Shown here one piece after another: positions 7,637-15,400 of a stretch of DNA of 64,000 nt. The first letter of the stretch is position 1; each line of letters starts with the position of its first letter. The notes beneath the pieces were generated by a model, which had not been told where the DNA came from, did not search any database, and was given only the letters and a program-made list of their open reading frames with translations. Origin of the DNA: Gemmatirosa kalamazoonensis (lineage in GTDB: Bacteria > Gemmatimonadota > Gemmatimonadetes > Gemmatimonadales > Gemmatimonadaceae); assembly GCF_000522985.1 (NCBI RefSeq), contig NZ_CP007128.1:2278220-2342219 (forward strand), read 5' to 3'. The position numbers and the translations under genes are program-made.

Positions 7637-8833
7637 ATGCCTGCCGCCGCCATTCCTGCCCTACCGTATCAGCCGGCCCGAAAGCGCTGCCCCGCCTGCG
7701 GAGCGACGTACGACGGCGCGATGCTGTTCTGTCCCACCGACGGCAAGGGTCTGGAGGGGATCGTCGCCGACGGCTCGCTCGCCGGCCGCATGATCGACGA
7801 GCGCTACCTCGTGAAGGACCGCATCGGCGAGGGGGGCATGGGCAGCGTGTGGCGCGCCGAGCAGGTGCGTGTCGGCCGGCCCGCGGCGCTGAAGATCATC
7901 CACCCCGACGCCTCCGACGACCCGCAGCTCGTCGCCCGCTTCCGGCGCGAGGCGCTCAGCGCCTGCCGCGTGAACCACCCGAACGTCGTCGCCACCTACG
8001 ACTTCGGCGAGACGCCGGACGGCATGTTCTACATCGCGATGGAGCTCGTCGAGGGGAGCTCCCTCGCGTCGCTGCTCGCGCAGCAGGGCCCGCCGTCCCC
8101 CGAACGGGCCGGGCACATCGCCCGGCAGATCGGCGAGGCGCTGAGCGCGGCCGAGGACATGGGCGTCGTGCACCGCGACCTGAAGCCCGAGAACGTGATG
8201 CTCGCCCGTCGCAAGGACGGGAGCGACGTCGTGAAGGTCGTGGATTTCGGGATCGCGAAGGCGAACTGGCGGAAGGGGCAGACGGTGACGTCCACCGGGA
8301 TCATCGTCGGCACGCCGGCCTACGTCAGCCCGGAGCAGCTCGTCGGCGACAAGGAGATCGACGGACGGAGCGACCAGTACGCGCTGGCGCTCATCATCTT
8401 CGAGATGCTCACCGGGAAGAAGGCCCATCCCGCGCGCACGTTCGGCGAGGCGATGCGCCGGCTCACCGAGCGGACGCCGCGGCTGCGCGAGGTCCGCCCC
8501 GACCGCGCCTGGCCCGCCGACCTCCAGGCGACGCTCGACCGCGCGCTGGACACGGAGCCGGATCGACGCTTCGCCAGCTCCGCGGAGCTCGGACACGTGG
8601 TGGCGGAGCAGATCGCGGCGTGGCGGGGCGTGCCGGTGGGACCGCGCTACACGCCGCTGTCCCCCGCCACCCCCGTGAGCCCGGCCCCCGTCGTACCGGC
8701 GCCCCCGCCCGCACCGTCGATCATCGCCGCTCCGCGCGACACGATGGGGTGGCTGGTCGTCGGACTGAGCGCGCTCGCCGTCGCGCTCGTCGGCGCGATC
8801 GGCGGGGCCCTGCTCGTGAAGCTGGCGCGTTAG
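7637..8833 (+). CDS. Ser/Thr protein kinase with N-terminal zinc ribbon and C-terminal membrane anchor
   Basis: 398 residues. Residues 15-37 form a short zinc-ribbon-like finger (RCPACGATYDGAMLFCPTDG) common in this group of bacterial kinases. The kinase domain follows: glycine loop GEGGMGSVW (64-72), ATP lysine K86 in AALK, catalytic HRDLKPEN (179-186), DFG (203-205) and activation-loop end GTPAYVSPEQ (225-234). A Pro-rich linker (about 325-360) leads to a single transmembrane helix near the C-terminus (MGWLVVGLSALAVALVGAIG). The kinase is therefore cytoplasmic with a C-terminal anchor and no extracellular sensor. It stands alone on its strand. Its stop codon lies in a GTTAGGC motif. Confidence 0.93.
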   Translation: MPAAAIPALPYQPARKRCPACGATYDGAMLFCPTDGKGLEGIVADGSLAGRMIDERYLVKDRIGEGGMGSVWRAEQVRVGRPAALKIIHPDASDDPQLVARFRREALSACRVNHPNVVATYDFGETPDGMFYIAMELVEGSSLASLLAQQGPPSPERAGHIARQIGEALSAAEDMGVVHRDLKPENVMLARRKDGSDVVKVVDFGIAKANWRKGQTVTSTGIIVGTPAYVSPEQLVGDKEIDGRSDQYALALIIFEMLTGKKAHPARTFGEAMRRLTERTPRLREVRPDRAWPADLQATLDRALDTEPDRRFASSAELGHVVAEQIAAWRGVPVGPRYTPLSPATPVSPAPVVPAPPPAPSIIAAPRDTMGWLVVGLSALAVALVGAIGGALLVKLAR

Positions 8834-8899
8834 GCGACGCGGCCCGTTAACGGCGGGGTGAGCCGTGCGTCAGTAGGCGGCACGCTCACCCCGCCGCCC

Positions 8900-9970
8900 A
8901 TGTCGCCGAAGCCGCTCGCCTCGTCCCTCGTCCTCGCCCTCGTCGTCGCGGGCTGCTCCAGCGCGTCGGCGCCGACCGACGCTCCGTCCGTCGCCGTGGC
9001 GGCGTGCGCGTCCGCCGCCGACACCGCGAAGGTGCCGCTGAGCGACCTCGGTCGCGGCTGCTACCTCGGCTTCCAGGGTGGGCTGTACCCCGACGGGGCG
9101 AACGCTCCACCGGCGGCGCATCTGGCGGCCGGTCAGGCCGCCGCGGCGCGCATCCAGCCACTCGACCCCAACGGGCAGCCGAGCGCGAGCGGGAAGATCG
9201 TGCTGCTCTCGATCGGGATGTCGAACGCGACCCAGGAGTTCTGTTCCGACGGCAGGCTGCCGGGGTCGTGCGCGCCGTACAGCTTCATCGGCCAGGCGAC
9301 GGCCGACCCGACGGTGAACCACACGACGCTGGCGCTCGTGAACGGCGCCTACGGCGGTCGCACCACCTCGATGTGGACGAGCCCCACCGCCCCGGACTAC
9401 GACCGCATCCGCGACACCTGGCTGCGGCCGCTCGGATTGAGCGAGCGCCAGGTGCAGGCGGCGTGGGTCAAGCTGGCGAACGCCCAGCCGCGCGTGTCGC
9501 TCCCCGACACGGCCGCCGACGCCTACGCGATGGAGCGACAGCTCGGCGAGGTGATGCGCGCGCTCAAGGTGCGCTACCCGAACCTCCGCCAGGTCTTCCT
9601 CACGAGCCGCATCTATGCCGGGTACGCGACGTCGGCGCTGAACCCGGAGCCGTACGCGTACGAGACCGGCTTCGCCGTGAAGTGGCTGATCGGTGCGCAG
9701 ATCGACCAGATGGCCGGCGGAGCCGCCGACCGTCGCGCGGGCTCGCTGCGGTACGACACGGGCGAGGCGCCGTGGATCGCGTGGGGTCCCTACCCGTGGG
9801 CTGCCGGCGCGCAGCCGCGCGCCGATGGCCTCTCCTGGGCCCCATCCGACTTCAACCCGTCGGACCGCACCCACCCGGCGCAGAGCGCGCGGCAGAAGGT
9901 GGGTGCGATGCTGCTGCAGTTCTTCGAGACGTCGCCGGCCACGCGCTGCTGGTTCCTCGCCCGGTGCTGA
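8900..9970 (+). CDS. Lipoprotein with SGNH/GDSL-hydrolase-like features
   Basis: 356 residues. The start at 8900 gives a lipoprotein signal (LASSLVLALVVAGCSS, Cys19). An ATG 42 bases upstream would add a tail without signal character. The mature region begins with a strand-Ser motif resembling SGNH block I (KIVLLSIGMSNATQEF). It ends with SDRTHPAQSARQKVGAMLLQFF, which matches the DxxH catalytic pair of SGNH hydrolases, and a mid-protein NGAYGGRTTSMW may hold the Gly/Asn blocks. I infer a cell-surface esterase or acetylhydrolase-like protein. The fold assignment rests on these motifs and should be considered provisional. Four Cys residues in the mature part could form disulfides. Confidence 0.65.
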   Translation: MSPKPLASSLVLALVVAGCSSASAPTDAPSVAVAACASAADTAKVPLSDLGRGCYLGFQGGLYPDGANAPPAAHLAAGQAAAARIQPLDPNGQPSASGKIVLLSIGMSNATQEFCSDGRLPGSCAPYSFIGQATADPTVNHTTLALVNGAYGGRTTSMWTSPTAPDYDRIRDTWLRPLGLSERQVQAAWVKLANAQPRVSLPDTAADAYAMERQLGEVMRALKVRYPNLRQVFLTSRIYAGYATSALNPEPYAYETGFAVKWLIGAQIDQMAGGAADRRAGSLRYDTGEAPWIAWGPYPWAAGAQPRADGLSWAPSDFNPSDRTHPAQSARQKVGAMLLQFFETSPATRCWFLARC

Positions 9971-9988
9971 CGGCGTCGGTTCGTCGCG

Positions 9989-10198
9989 TCAGCGGCGAGG
10001 CGTCGGCACCGACGGGGTGACCTGGCGCAGCAGCTCGCGCGCGTCGTCGCGCTCGGCGGGCGACAGCGGGTCGCTGCCCGTCGCCACGCGGTACGATGCC
10101 AGCACCTCGTCGCAGAGGTCGCGGAGGCGCAGGCGCGTGCGGCGGCTGCTGGAGTCGGGGCGGCTGGCGCGGCGGCGGTCGATCGAGATCGGATCCAT
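9989..10198 (-). CDS. Small hypothetical protein (69 aa)
   Basis: A short basic protein on the minus strand, convergent with the SGNH-like lipoprotein gene. The chosen ATG at 10198 gives MDPISIDRRRASRPDSSSR and then a helical part, RTRLRLRDLCDEVLASYRVATG and SPAERDDARELLRQVTP. This could be a small regulatory or structural helix-turn-helix-like protein, but I recognise no family. The amphipathic pattern and lack of low-complexity filler argue for a real gene. Longer starts upstream run into the L,D-transpeptidase leader and were not used. Confidence 0.45.
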   Translation of the reverse strand: MDPISIDRRRASRPDSSSRRTRLRLRDLCDEVLASYRVATGSDPLSPAERDDARELLRQVTPSVPTPRR

Positions 10199-10367
10199 GG
10201 TCGTCTTCGGCGTGTGCGGCTGAGGTCGTGAACGGCATCCCCTAATGCAGAGGTCGTGCCCGGTGCCGACCAGCCCGCTCCGGACGGCACGCCGCGGCAC
10301 GGAGACTCATCAGTCGATGGCCCGCATTTCGCCTTGTGACGGGGCACACACACCCTCACACCGCGAG

Positions 10368-12200
10368 ATGTCCTCCCAGATGCTGCAGCCGCCGATCCGC
10401 TCGTTCCGCCGCCTCGCGCTCGTCGCGACGGCGCCGCTCCTCGCCCTCGGAGCGTGCAAGGCGAGGGACACCCGGACCGCCTCGGGGGCGGTGGAGACGA
10501 CGCAGTCGGGTGGCGAGGTCACCCGGTCGTGGAACCCGCCCGCCGTCACGGCGGTGCAGGGCGTTCCCGCGGCGACGCTCCGTTCGGCCATCCAGCAGCG
10601 GCTCGCCGGCGCGAAGCCGCAGGGCTTCAACGACGACCACTGGGCGCACGCGAAGAAGCTCTACAAGAGCTACGGGCAGAGCCCCCTCTGGATGAACGAG
10701 GACGGCCTCATCTCCCAGCGCGTGCAGGCGCTCACCACCGCCATGCTCGACGCCGACAGCAGCGACGCGCTCGACCTCAGCGAGTATCCGTTCGCCGAGC
10801 TGACGCAGGCGCTGCAGACGATGCGGTCGAACGGCGGCCACGGCTCGGCGGAGCAGCTGGCCGACGTCGACGTGCTCCTCACCGCGAGCTACGCCGCGCT
10901 CGGCGAGGATCTCATGGTGGGGCAGGTGAGCCCGTCGAGCGTGAACCAGAACTGGCACATCGACCCGCGCGACGAGGCGATGGACGGACTGCTCATGCGC
11001 GGCCTCGCGACGGACGCGCTCGACCAGTCCATCGGCGGGATGCGGCCGCAGGGCCCCGAGTACGAGGGGCTGCGGAAGGCGCTCTCGCAGTACCGGCAGA
11101 TCGCGGCGCGCGGCGGCTGGGGCACGGTGCCCGCCGGCAAGGCGCTCAAGCCCGGCCAGCACGACGACCCCGCGCGGCTGCAGGCGCTGCGCGCTCGCCT
11201 GAGCGCGGAGGGCTACCAGGTGAGCACCGCCGCACCTGCCGCACCTGCCGCACCCACCTCCGCCCCACCCGATTCCGCCGGGACCCGGAGCACGGCGACG
11301 GGCGCGCCCGCCGCATCCGGGGTGTACGACCGCGAGCTTGCCGGCGCCGTGGCGCGGTTCCAGGCCGCGCACGCCATCGACGTCGACAGCATCCTCGGCA
11401 CGGGTACGGTGGAGTCGATGAACAAGCCGGTCGACTACCGACTCGCGCAGATCGCCGCGAACATGGAGCGCATGCGCTGGATGCCGCGCTCGCTCGGCTC
11501 GCGCTACATCTACGTGAACGTCCCCGCGTTCCGACTCGAGGCCTACGACAGCAGCAAGAAGGTGCTCGAGATGAAGGTCGTCGTCGGGCAGAACTACGAG
11601 GACAAGACGACGCCCGCGTTCGCCGACTCCATGGAGATGGTCGTCTTCCGGCCGTACTGGAACATCACGCCGGACATCCAGGCGAAGGAGATCGAGCCGA
11701 AGATCGCCGCCGACCCGAGCTACATGGAGGAGAACCAGCTCGAGTACTTCAAGGACGGCGGCGAGACGCGCATCCGTCAGAGGCCCGGCGAGAAGAACTC
11801 GCTCGGCTACGTGAAGTTCCTGTTCCCGAACAGCTTCAACATCTATCTGCACGACACGCCGGCGAAGGATCTGTTCGACAAGGACGTGCGCGCGTTCAGC
11901 CACGGTTGCATCCGCGTGGAGAAGCCCGCGGAGCTGGCCGAGTGGGTGCTCGACTGGCCGGCCGAGAAGGTGGATGCGGCGATGCACTCCGGGCCGGACA
12001 ACCGCACCGTGAAGCTGCCGCGCAAGATCCCGGTCTACATCACGTACTTCACCGCGTTCGCCACCGACGACGGGCTGCACTTCGGCAACGACCTGTACGA
12101 CCGCGACGATGCGCTCGTGCAGCTCACGACGAAGACGGCCTCCACGAACGCGGCGGTGCGGCAGGCCGTGAGCGGGCTGCGGCAGGTCCTGTCGCGCTGA
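10368..12200 (+). CDS. Murein L,D-transpeptidase (YcbB/LdtD-type), lipoprotein
   Basis: About 610 residues. It forms 3-3 crosslinks in peptidoglycan, or attaches proteins to it, using an active-site cysteine. The start at 10368 (ATG at 10380 also possible) gives a lipoprotein signal (LALVATAPLLALGACKARD). The N-terminal half is the alpha-helical scaffold domain of YcbB-like enzymes (WMNEDGLISQRVQALTTAM). It is followed by a Pro/Ala-rich insert (AAPAAPAAPTSAPP), a peptidoglycan-binding-like region (VARFQAAHAIDVDSILGTGTV) and the YkuD catalytic domain with FSHGCIRVEKP, nucleophile Cys514. The domain order and length fit the family. The Ala/Pro repeat inside the substrate-binding region is unusual. 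It is followed by a small lipoprotein gene on the same strand. Confidence 0.92.
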   Translation: MSSQMLQPPIRSFRRLALVATAPLLALGACKARDTRTASGAVETTQSGGEVTRSWNPPAVTAVQGVPAATLRSAIQQRLAGAKPQGFNDDHWAHAKKLYKSYGQSPLWMNEDGLISQRVQALTTAMLDADSSDALDLSEYPFAELTQALQTMRSNGGHGSAEQLADVDVLLTASYAALGEDLMVGQVSPSSVNQNWHIDPRDEAMDGLLMRGLATDALDQSIGGMRPQGPEYEGLRKALSQYRQIAARGGWGTVPAGKALKPGQHDDPARLQALRARLSAEGYQVSTAAPAAPAAPTSAPPDSAGTRSTATGAPAASGVYDRELAGAVARFQAAHAIDVDSILGTGTVESMNKPVDYRLAQIAANMERMRWMPRSLGSRYIYVNVPAFRLEAYDSSKKVLEMKVVVGQNYEDKTTPAFADSMEMVVFRPYWNITPDIQAKEIEPKIAADPSYMEENQLEYFKDGGETRIRQRPGEKNSLGYVKFLFPNSFNIYLHDTPAKDLFDKDVRAFSHGCIRVEKPAELAEWVLDWPAEKVDAAMHSGPDNRTVKLPRKIPVYITYFTAFATDDGLHFGNDLYDRDDALVQLTTKTASTNAAVRQAVSGLRQVLSR

Positions 12201-12271
12201 GCCGCGTTCGCCGTCACTGCGGCGGCATCCTTCCTGCCCGAGCGGGGCCCGACACGATCCGGGAGACTCCG

Positions 12272-12601
12272 ATGCGCACGCATCTCTCGCACGCCGGCCG
12301 CGCGATGCTCGCCGCGGCCCTGCTCGCCGTCGCGGCCGCCTGCGGGCGGAGCGCGAACCAGTCGGCCGACTCGGCCGCGCCCGCCGACACGAACCGGCTC
12401 GCGCCATCGGTCGGCTCGCAGAAGCCGGTGATGGACAGCGCGGTCGCCGCCGGCAAGTCGACGATCGACAGCCTCAAGCAGGCCGGCGAGACGCCCGCGA
12501 GCGGGATCGCGAAGGGCATTCAGCCGGCCGCGCGCGCGTCGGCGAACGACAGCTCCCCGAAGGCGCACGAGCTCCACGCGAAGCCGACGAACGTGCCGTG
12601 A
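12272..12601 (+). CDS. Small lipoprotein (109 aa), unknown function
   Basis: A lipoprotein signal (RAMLAAALLAVAAACGRS) is followed by an Asp/Ser/Ala-rich disordered linker (NQSADSAAPADTNRL) and a short helical region (DSAVAAGKSTIDSLKQAGE). No conserved domain is recognisable. It starts 71 bases after the L,D-transpeptidase stop on the same strand and may be cotranscribed with it, which would suggest an envelope role. Several small lipoproteins with the same linker style lie between 12 and 20 kb. Confidence 0.65.
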   Translation: MRTHLSHAGRAMLAAALLAVAAACGRSANQSADSAAPADTNRLAPSVGSQKPVMDSAVAAGKSTIDSLKQAGETPASGIAKGIQPAARASANDSSPKAHELHAKPTNVP

Positions 12602-12689
12602 CGTCGGAGGCGGCACCTGCGTCCCCTCGCGTGGTATAGTTCTCACGCGCGGCGGCACGGGTGCCGCCGCTTTCCCCGACCGTCGCATC

Positions 12690-13880
12690 ATGCAGGGCAC
12701 ATCCGTCACGCACCGCGTTCTTCTCGCCGCCTCTCTCGCCGCGCTCGCCGCGTGCGCGTCCGAGACCACCAAGCAGGGCACCGCCGCGCCGCAGGTCGGC
12801 GCCACCGGCGGCGATAGCGCCGCGGTCGCGAGCACCGCGACGGCGAGCACCGCGACCGCGAGCGGCGGCGACGTCGCCGCGAGCGCGACGCCCGTCGATT
12901 CCGCCGCGGCGACCACGAGCCCGACCACCACGAGCCCGACCACGACGACGGGCGCCGACTCGGCGATCAAGGTCGTGCCGTTCGGCATCCCGGGCCGCAA
13001 GAAGGTCGACCTCAGCTCCGCCGCGTCGGCCGTCCGGCTCGGCCTCAGCAAGGAGCCGACGTGGCCGAAGGGGCCGACGCCGCTGCCCGGCGCGCTGCTC
13101 CCCGGCCATCGCATCGTCGCCTACTACGGCAACCCGCACTCGAAGAAGATGGGCGTCATCGGCGAGTATCCCGAGCAGCAGATGCTCTCGATGCTCGACC
13201 GCACGGTGGCCGAGTGGCGCGCCGCGGATCCGAGCGTGCAGACGATTCCGGCGATCCATCTCGTCGCCGTCGTCGCGCAGGGTGCGCCCGGCCCCGACGG
13301 CGGATGGCGTCGGCGCGAGTCGCCGGAGATGATCGAGCGCACGTACAACTGGGCGAAGAGCCGCAAGGGTCTGCTGTTCGTCGACATCCAGGGCGGCCAC
13401 AGCACGCTGCAGGCGGAGCTGCCGCTGCTGCTGAAGTACCTCGAGCGCCCCGACGTGCACCTCGGCATCGACCCCGAGTTCTACATGCACCACGCGAAGG
13501 AGGGCGTCAGGCCCAGCGTGAAGGTGGGGCAGATGCTGGCGAGCGACGTGAACTACGTCATCCAGACGCTCGACAAGCTCGTCGCCGACAAGAAGCTGCC
13601 GCCGAAGATCCTCATCGTGCATCGCTTCCGTCGCGACATGGTGCCCGACGCGGAGAGCATCCGCCCGACGCCGCGCGTGCAGGTCGTGATGGACATGGAC
13701 GGCTGGGGCCCGCCGTGGCTCAAGTACGATTCGTACCGCGACTACATCGTGACGCACCCGGTGCAGTTCACGGGGTTCAAGCTGTTCTACCACAACGACA
13801 CGAAGGCGGGCGACGCGCTGCTGACGCCGAAGGAGGTCCTGCAGCTCCGGCCGCGACCGCTGTACATCCAGTACCAGTAA
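12690..13880 (+). CDS. Lipoprotein of unknown function with predicted alpha/beta (TIM-barrel-like) domain
   Basis: 396 residues. The lipoprotein signal is RVLLAASLAALAACAS. It leads into about 70 residues of Thr/Ala/Ser low-complexity sequence (short TATAS and TTSPTTTSP repeats). The conserved part starts near residue 130: RIVAYYGNPHSKKMGVIGEY, LLFVDIQGGHSTLQ, HLGIDPEFYMHHA, KILIVHRFRRDMVPD and VQVVMDMDGWGPP. The alternating strand-helix order with acidic and His residues at strand ends looks like a TIM barrel of glycoside-hydrolase type. I do not recognise the family and assign no activity. A weak TATAGT hexamer lies upstream at 12635-12640. The stop overlaps the start of the next gene (TAATG). 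Confidence 0.7.
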   Translation: MQGTSVTHRVLLAASLAALAACASETTKQGTAAPQVGATGGDSAAVASTATASTATASGGDVAASATPVDSAAATTSPTTTSPTTTTGADSAIKVVPFGIPGRKKVDLSSAASAVRLGLSKEPTWPKGPTPLPGALLPGHRIVAYYGNPHSKKMGVIGEYPEQQMLSMLDRTVAEWRAADPSVQTIPAIHLVAVVAQGAPGPDGGWRRRESPEMIERTYNWAKSRKGLLFVDIQGGHSTLQAELPLLLKYLERPDVHLGIDPEFYMHHAKEGVRPSVKVGQMLASDVNYVIQTLDKLVADKKLPPKILIVHRFRRDMVPDAESIRPTPRVQVVMDMDGWGPPWLKYDSYRDYIVTHPVQFTGFKLFYHNDTKAGDALLTPKEVLQLRPRPLYIQYQ

Positions 13881-14836
13881 TGATCGACGACGCCGGGAGT
13901 GGCCTAACGCCGTCCCGGATCGACGAAGCGATCGGGCGCACCCCCATGGTGCGCCTGTCTCGTATCGCCGACCCGACGATGGCGGAGGTGTGGGTGAAGG
14001 TGGAGGGGATGAACCCCGGCGGCTCGATCAAGGACCGCACCGCGTTAGGCATGATCCGCGACGCGGAGGCGCGCGGCGTCCTCCGGCCCGGCGGCACGAT
14101 CGTCGAGCCGACGTCGGGCAACACGGGCATCGGCCTCGCGCAGGTGGCAAGCGCGCGCGGCTACCGGCTCATCCTCTGTCTCCCGGCGCAGATGAGCGAG
14201 GAGCGCAAGCGCACGCTGCGCGCGTACGGCGCGGAGCTCGTGCTCACCGATCCCGAGCGGCGCATGCTCGCCGCGATCGAGGAGGCGGAGCGCATCCGCG
14301 ACACGACGGGCGCCTGGATGCCGAACCAGTTCACGAACCCCGCGAACCCGCGCATCCACTACGAGACCACGGGCCCCGAGCTGTGGGCGCAGATGGGCGA
14401 GCGCGTCGACGCGTTCGTCTACGGCTCCGGCACGGGCGGCACGATCAGCGGCGTCGGGCGCTTCCTGAAGGAGCGCAACCCCGACGTGCTCGTCGTCGCG
14501 GTGGAGCCGGCGCGCTCGCCGGTGCTCTCCGGCGGCGTGCGCGGGCAGCACCAGTTCCAGGGGATGGGCCCCGGCTTCGTCCCCGCGAACCTCGACCGCT
14601 CGGTGGTCGACCGCGTGGTGCAGGCGTGGGAGGAGGACGCGTTCCCGATCGCGCGGCGGCTCGCGCGCGAGGAAGGGTTGTTCGTCGGGATGTCGAGCGG
14701 CGCGATCGCCTGGGCGACGTTAGGCATCGCGCGCGAGCTCGGCCCGGGCAAGCGCGTGGCGATGATCGCGCCCGACTCGGGCGCGCGGTACCTGTCGACG
14801 ACGCTGTTTCAGGAGGACACCGGCCCGGCGATCTGA
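13880..14836 (+). CDS. cysK: Cysteine synthase (O-acetylserine sulfhydrylase)
   Basis: 318-residue PLP enzyme that makes cysteine from O-acetylserine and sulfide. The PLP lysine is K51 in NPGGSIKDRT. The substrate loop TSGNTG is at 78-83, the phosphate-binding GSGTGGTISG follows in the C-terminal half, and PNQFTNPANPRIHYETTGPE is also conserved. The length is typical of CysK/CysM; the two cannot be separated firmly here. The ATG overlaps the stop of the preceding lipoprotein gene (TAATG, 13878-13882), so the two are cotranscribed and probably coupled, although a functional link between them is not obvious. Two in-frame GTTAGGC motifs encode Ala-Leu-Gly or Thr-Leu-Gly with the rare TTA codon. 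Confidence 0.92.
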   Translation: MIDDAGSGLTPSRIDEAIGRTPMVRLSRIADPTMAEVWVKVEGMNPGGSIKDRTALGMIRDAEARGVLRPGGTIVEPTSGNTGIGLAQVASARGYRLILCLPAQMSEERKRTLRAYGAELVLTDPERRMLAAIEEAERIRDTTGAWMPNQFTNPANPRIHYETTGPELWAQMGERVDAFVYGSGTGGTISGVGRFLKERNPDVLVVAVEPARSPVLSGGVRGQHQFQGMGPGFVPANLDRSVVDRVVQAWEEDAFPIARRLAREEGLFVGMSSGAIAWATLGIARELGPGKRVAMIAPDSGARYLSTTLFQEDTGPAI

Positions 14837-14877
14837 CGCCGCGCCCCGCGCAGGTCCATCTCAACGAGGAGTCGCAC

Positions 14878-15273
14878 ATGGTCACGCTGGCAGACGCGCG
14901 CCGCGTCATCGCGGCGGCGGAGCAGAAGGCGGGTGAGATCGGGCAGCCGATGAACATCGCGGTGGCCGACGCCGGCGGGAATCTCGTCGCGCACGTGCGC
15001 ATGGACGGCGCGTGGATGGGCAGCGTCGACATCTCCATCAAGAAGGCGTGGACGTCGCGCGCGTTCGACATCGCGACGAAGGACCTCGCGCCGCTGTCGC
15101 AGCCGGGGAAGGACTTCTTCGGCATCCACGCCTCGAACGACGGCCGCGTGATGATCTTCGCCGGCGGCATCCCGCTGAAGCGCGACGGCCAGGTCGTCGG
15201 CGCGATCGGCGTCAGCGGCGGATCGGGCAAGCAGGATCACGAGGTGGCCGAGGCCGGGGCGAAGGCCTTCTGA
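14878..15273 (+). CDS. GlcG/HbpS-like heme-degrading family protein
   Basis: 131 residues covering the whole GlcG/HbpS (DUF336) fold. Conserved parts are LADARRVIAAAEQKAGEIG, MNIAVADAGGNLVAHVRMDGAW, AWTSRAFDIATKDLA and the C-terminal GGIPLKRDGQVVGAIGVSGGSGKQDHEVAEAG. Members bind heme or small acids, form octamers and often sit beside redox or two-component genes. The exact role here is unknown. It has a good ribosome site (GAGGAG) and follows the cysteine synthase by 41 bases, so it is the last gene of that operon. It is followed by a hairpin-rich convergent region. Confidence 0.85.
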   Translation: MVTLADARRVIAAAEQKAGEIGQPMNIAVADAGGNLVAHVRMDGAWMGSVDISIKKAWTSRAFDIATKDLAPLSQPGKDFFGIHASNDGRVMIFAGGIPLKRDGQVVGAIGVSGGSGKQDHEVAEAGAKAF

Positions 15274-15275
15274 TT

Positions 15276-15398
15276 CTGGAACGGCGGCGCTGTCGCTGCG
15301 GCGCTGGTGAGGCGGCGCTGAACCTGCGGCGCTGGTAACGCGCGGTATCAGAGCCGCCGTTCCAGCGCCGAGGCATCAGCCCCGCCGCACCAGCGCCG
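15276..15398. terminator. Hairpin and repeat block between convergent genes
   Basis: CTGGAACGGCGGC at 15276-15288 is the exact reverse complement of GCCGCCGTTCCAG at 15353-15365. Inside lie two direct copies of CTGCGGCGCTGGT (15296-15308 and 15324-15336). Partial inverse copies (ACCAGCGCCG, 15389-15398) follow to the right. It begins just after the stop of the HbpS-like gene and runs to the stop of the minus-strand esterase gene. It could terminate both. Its build, tandem units plus their inverse, resembles the repeat elements at 34.4, 45.5, 51.5 and 55.4 kb. Confidence 0.6.
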
Positions 15399-15400
15399 GC

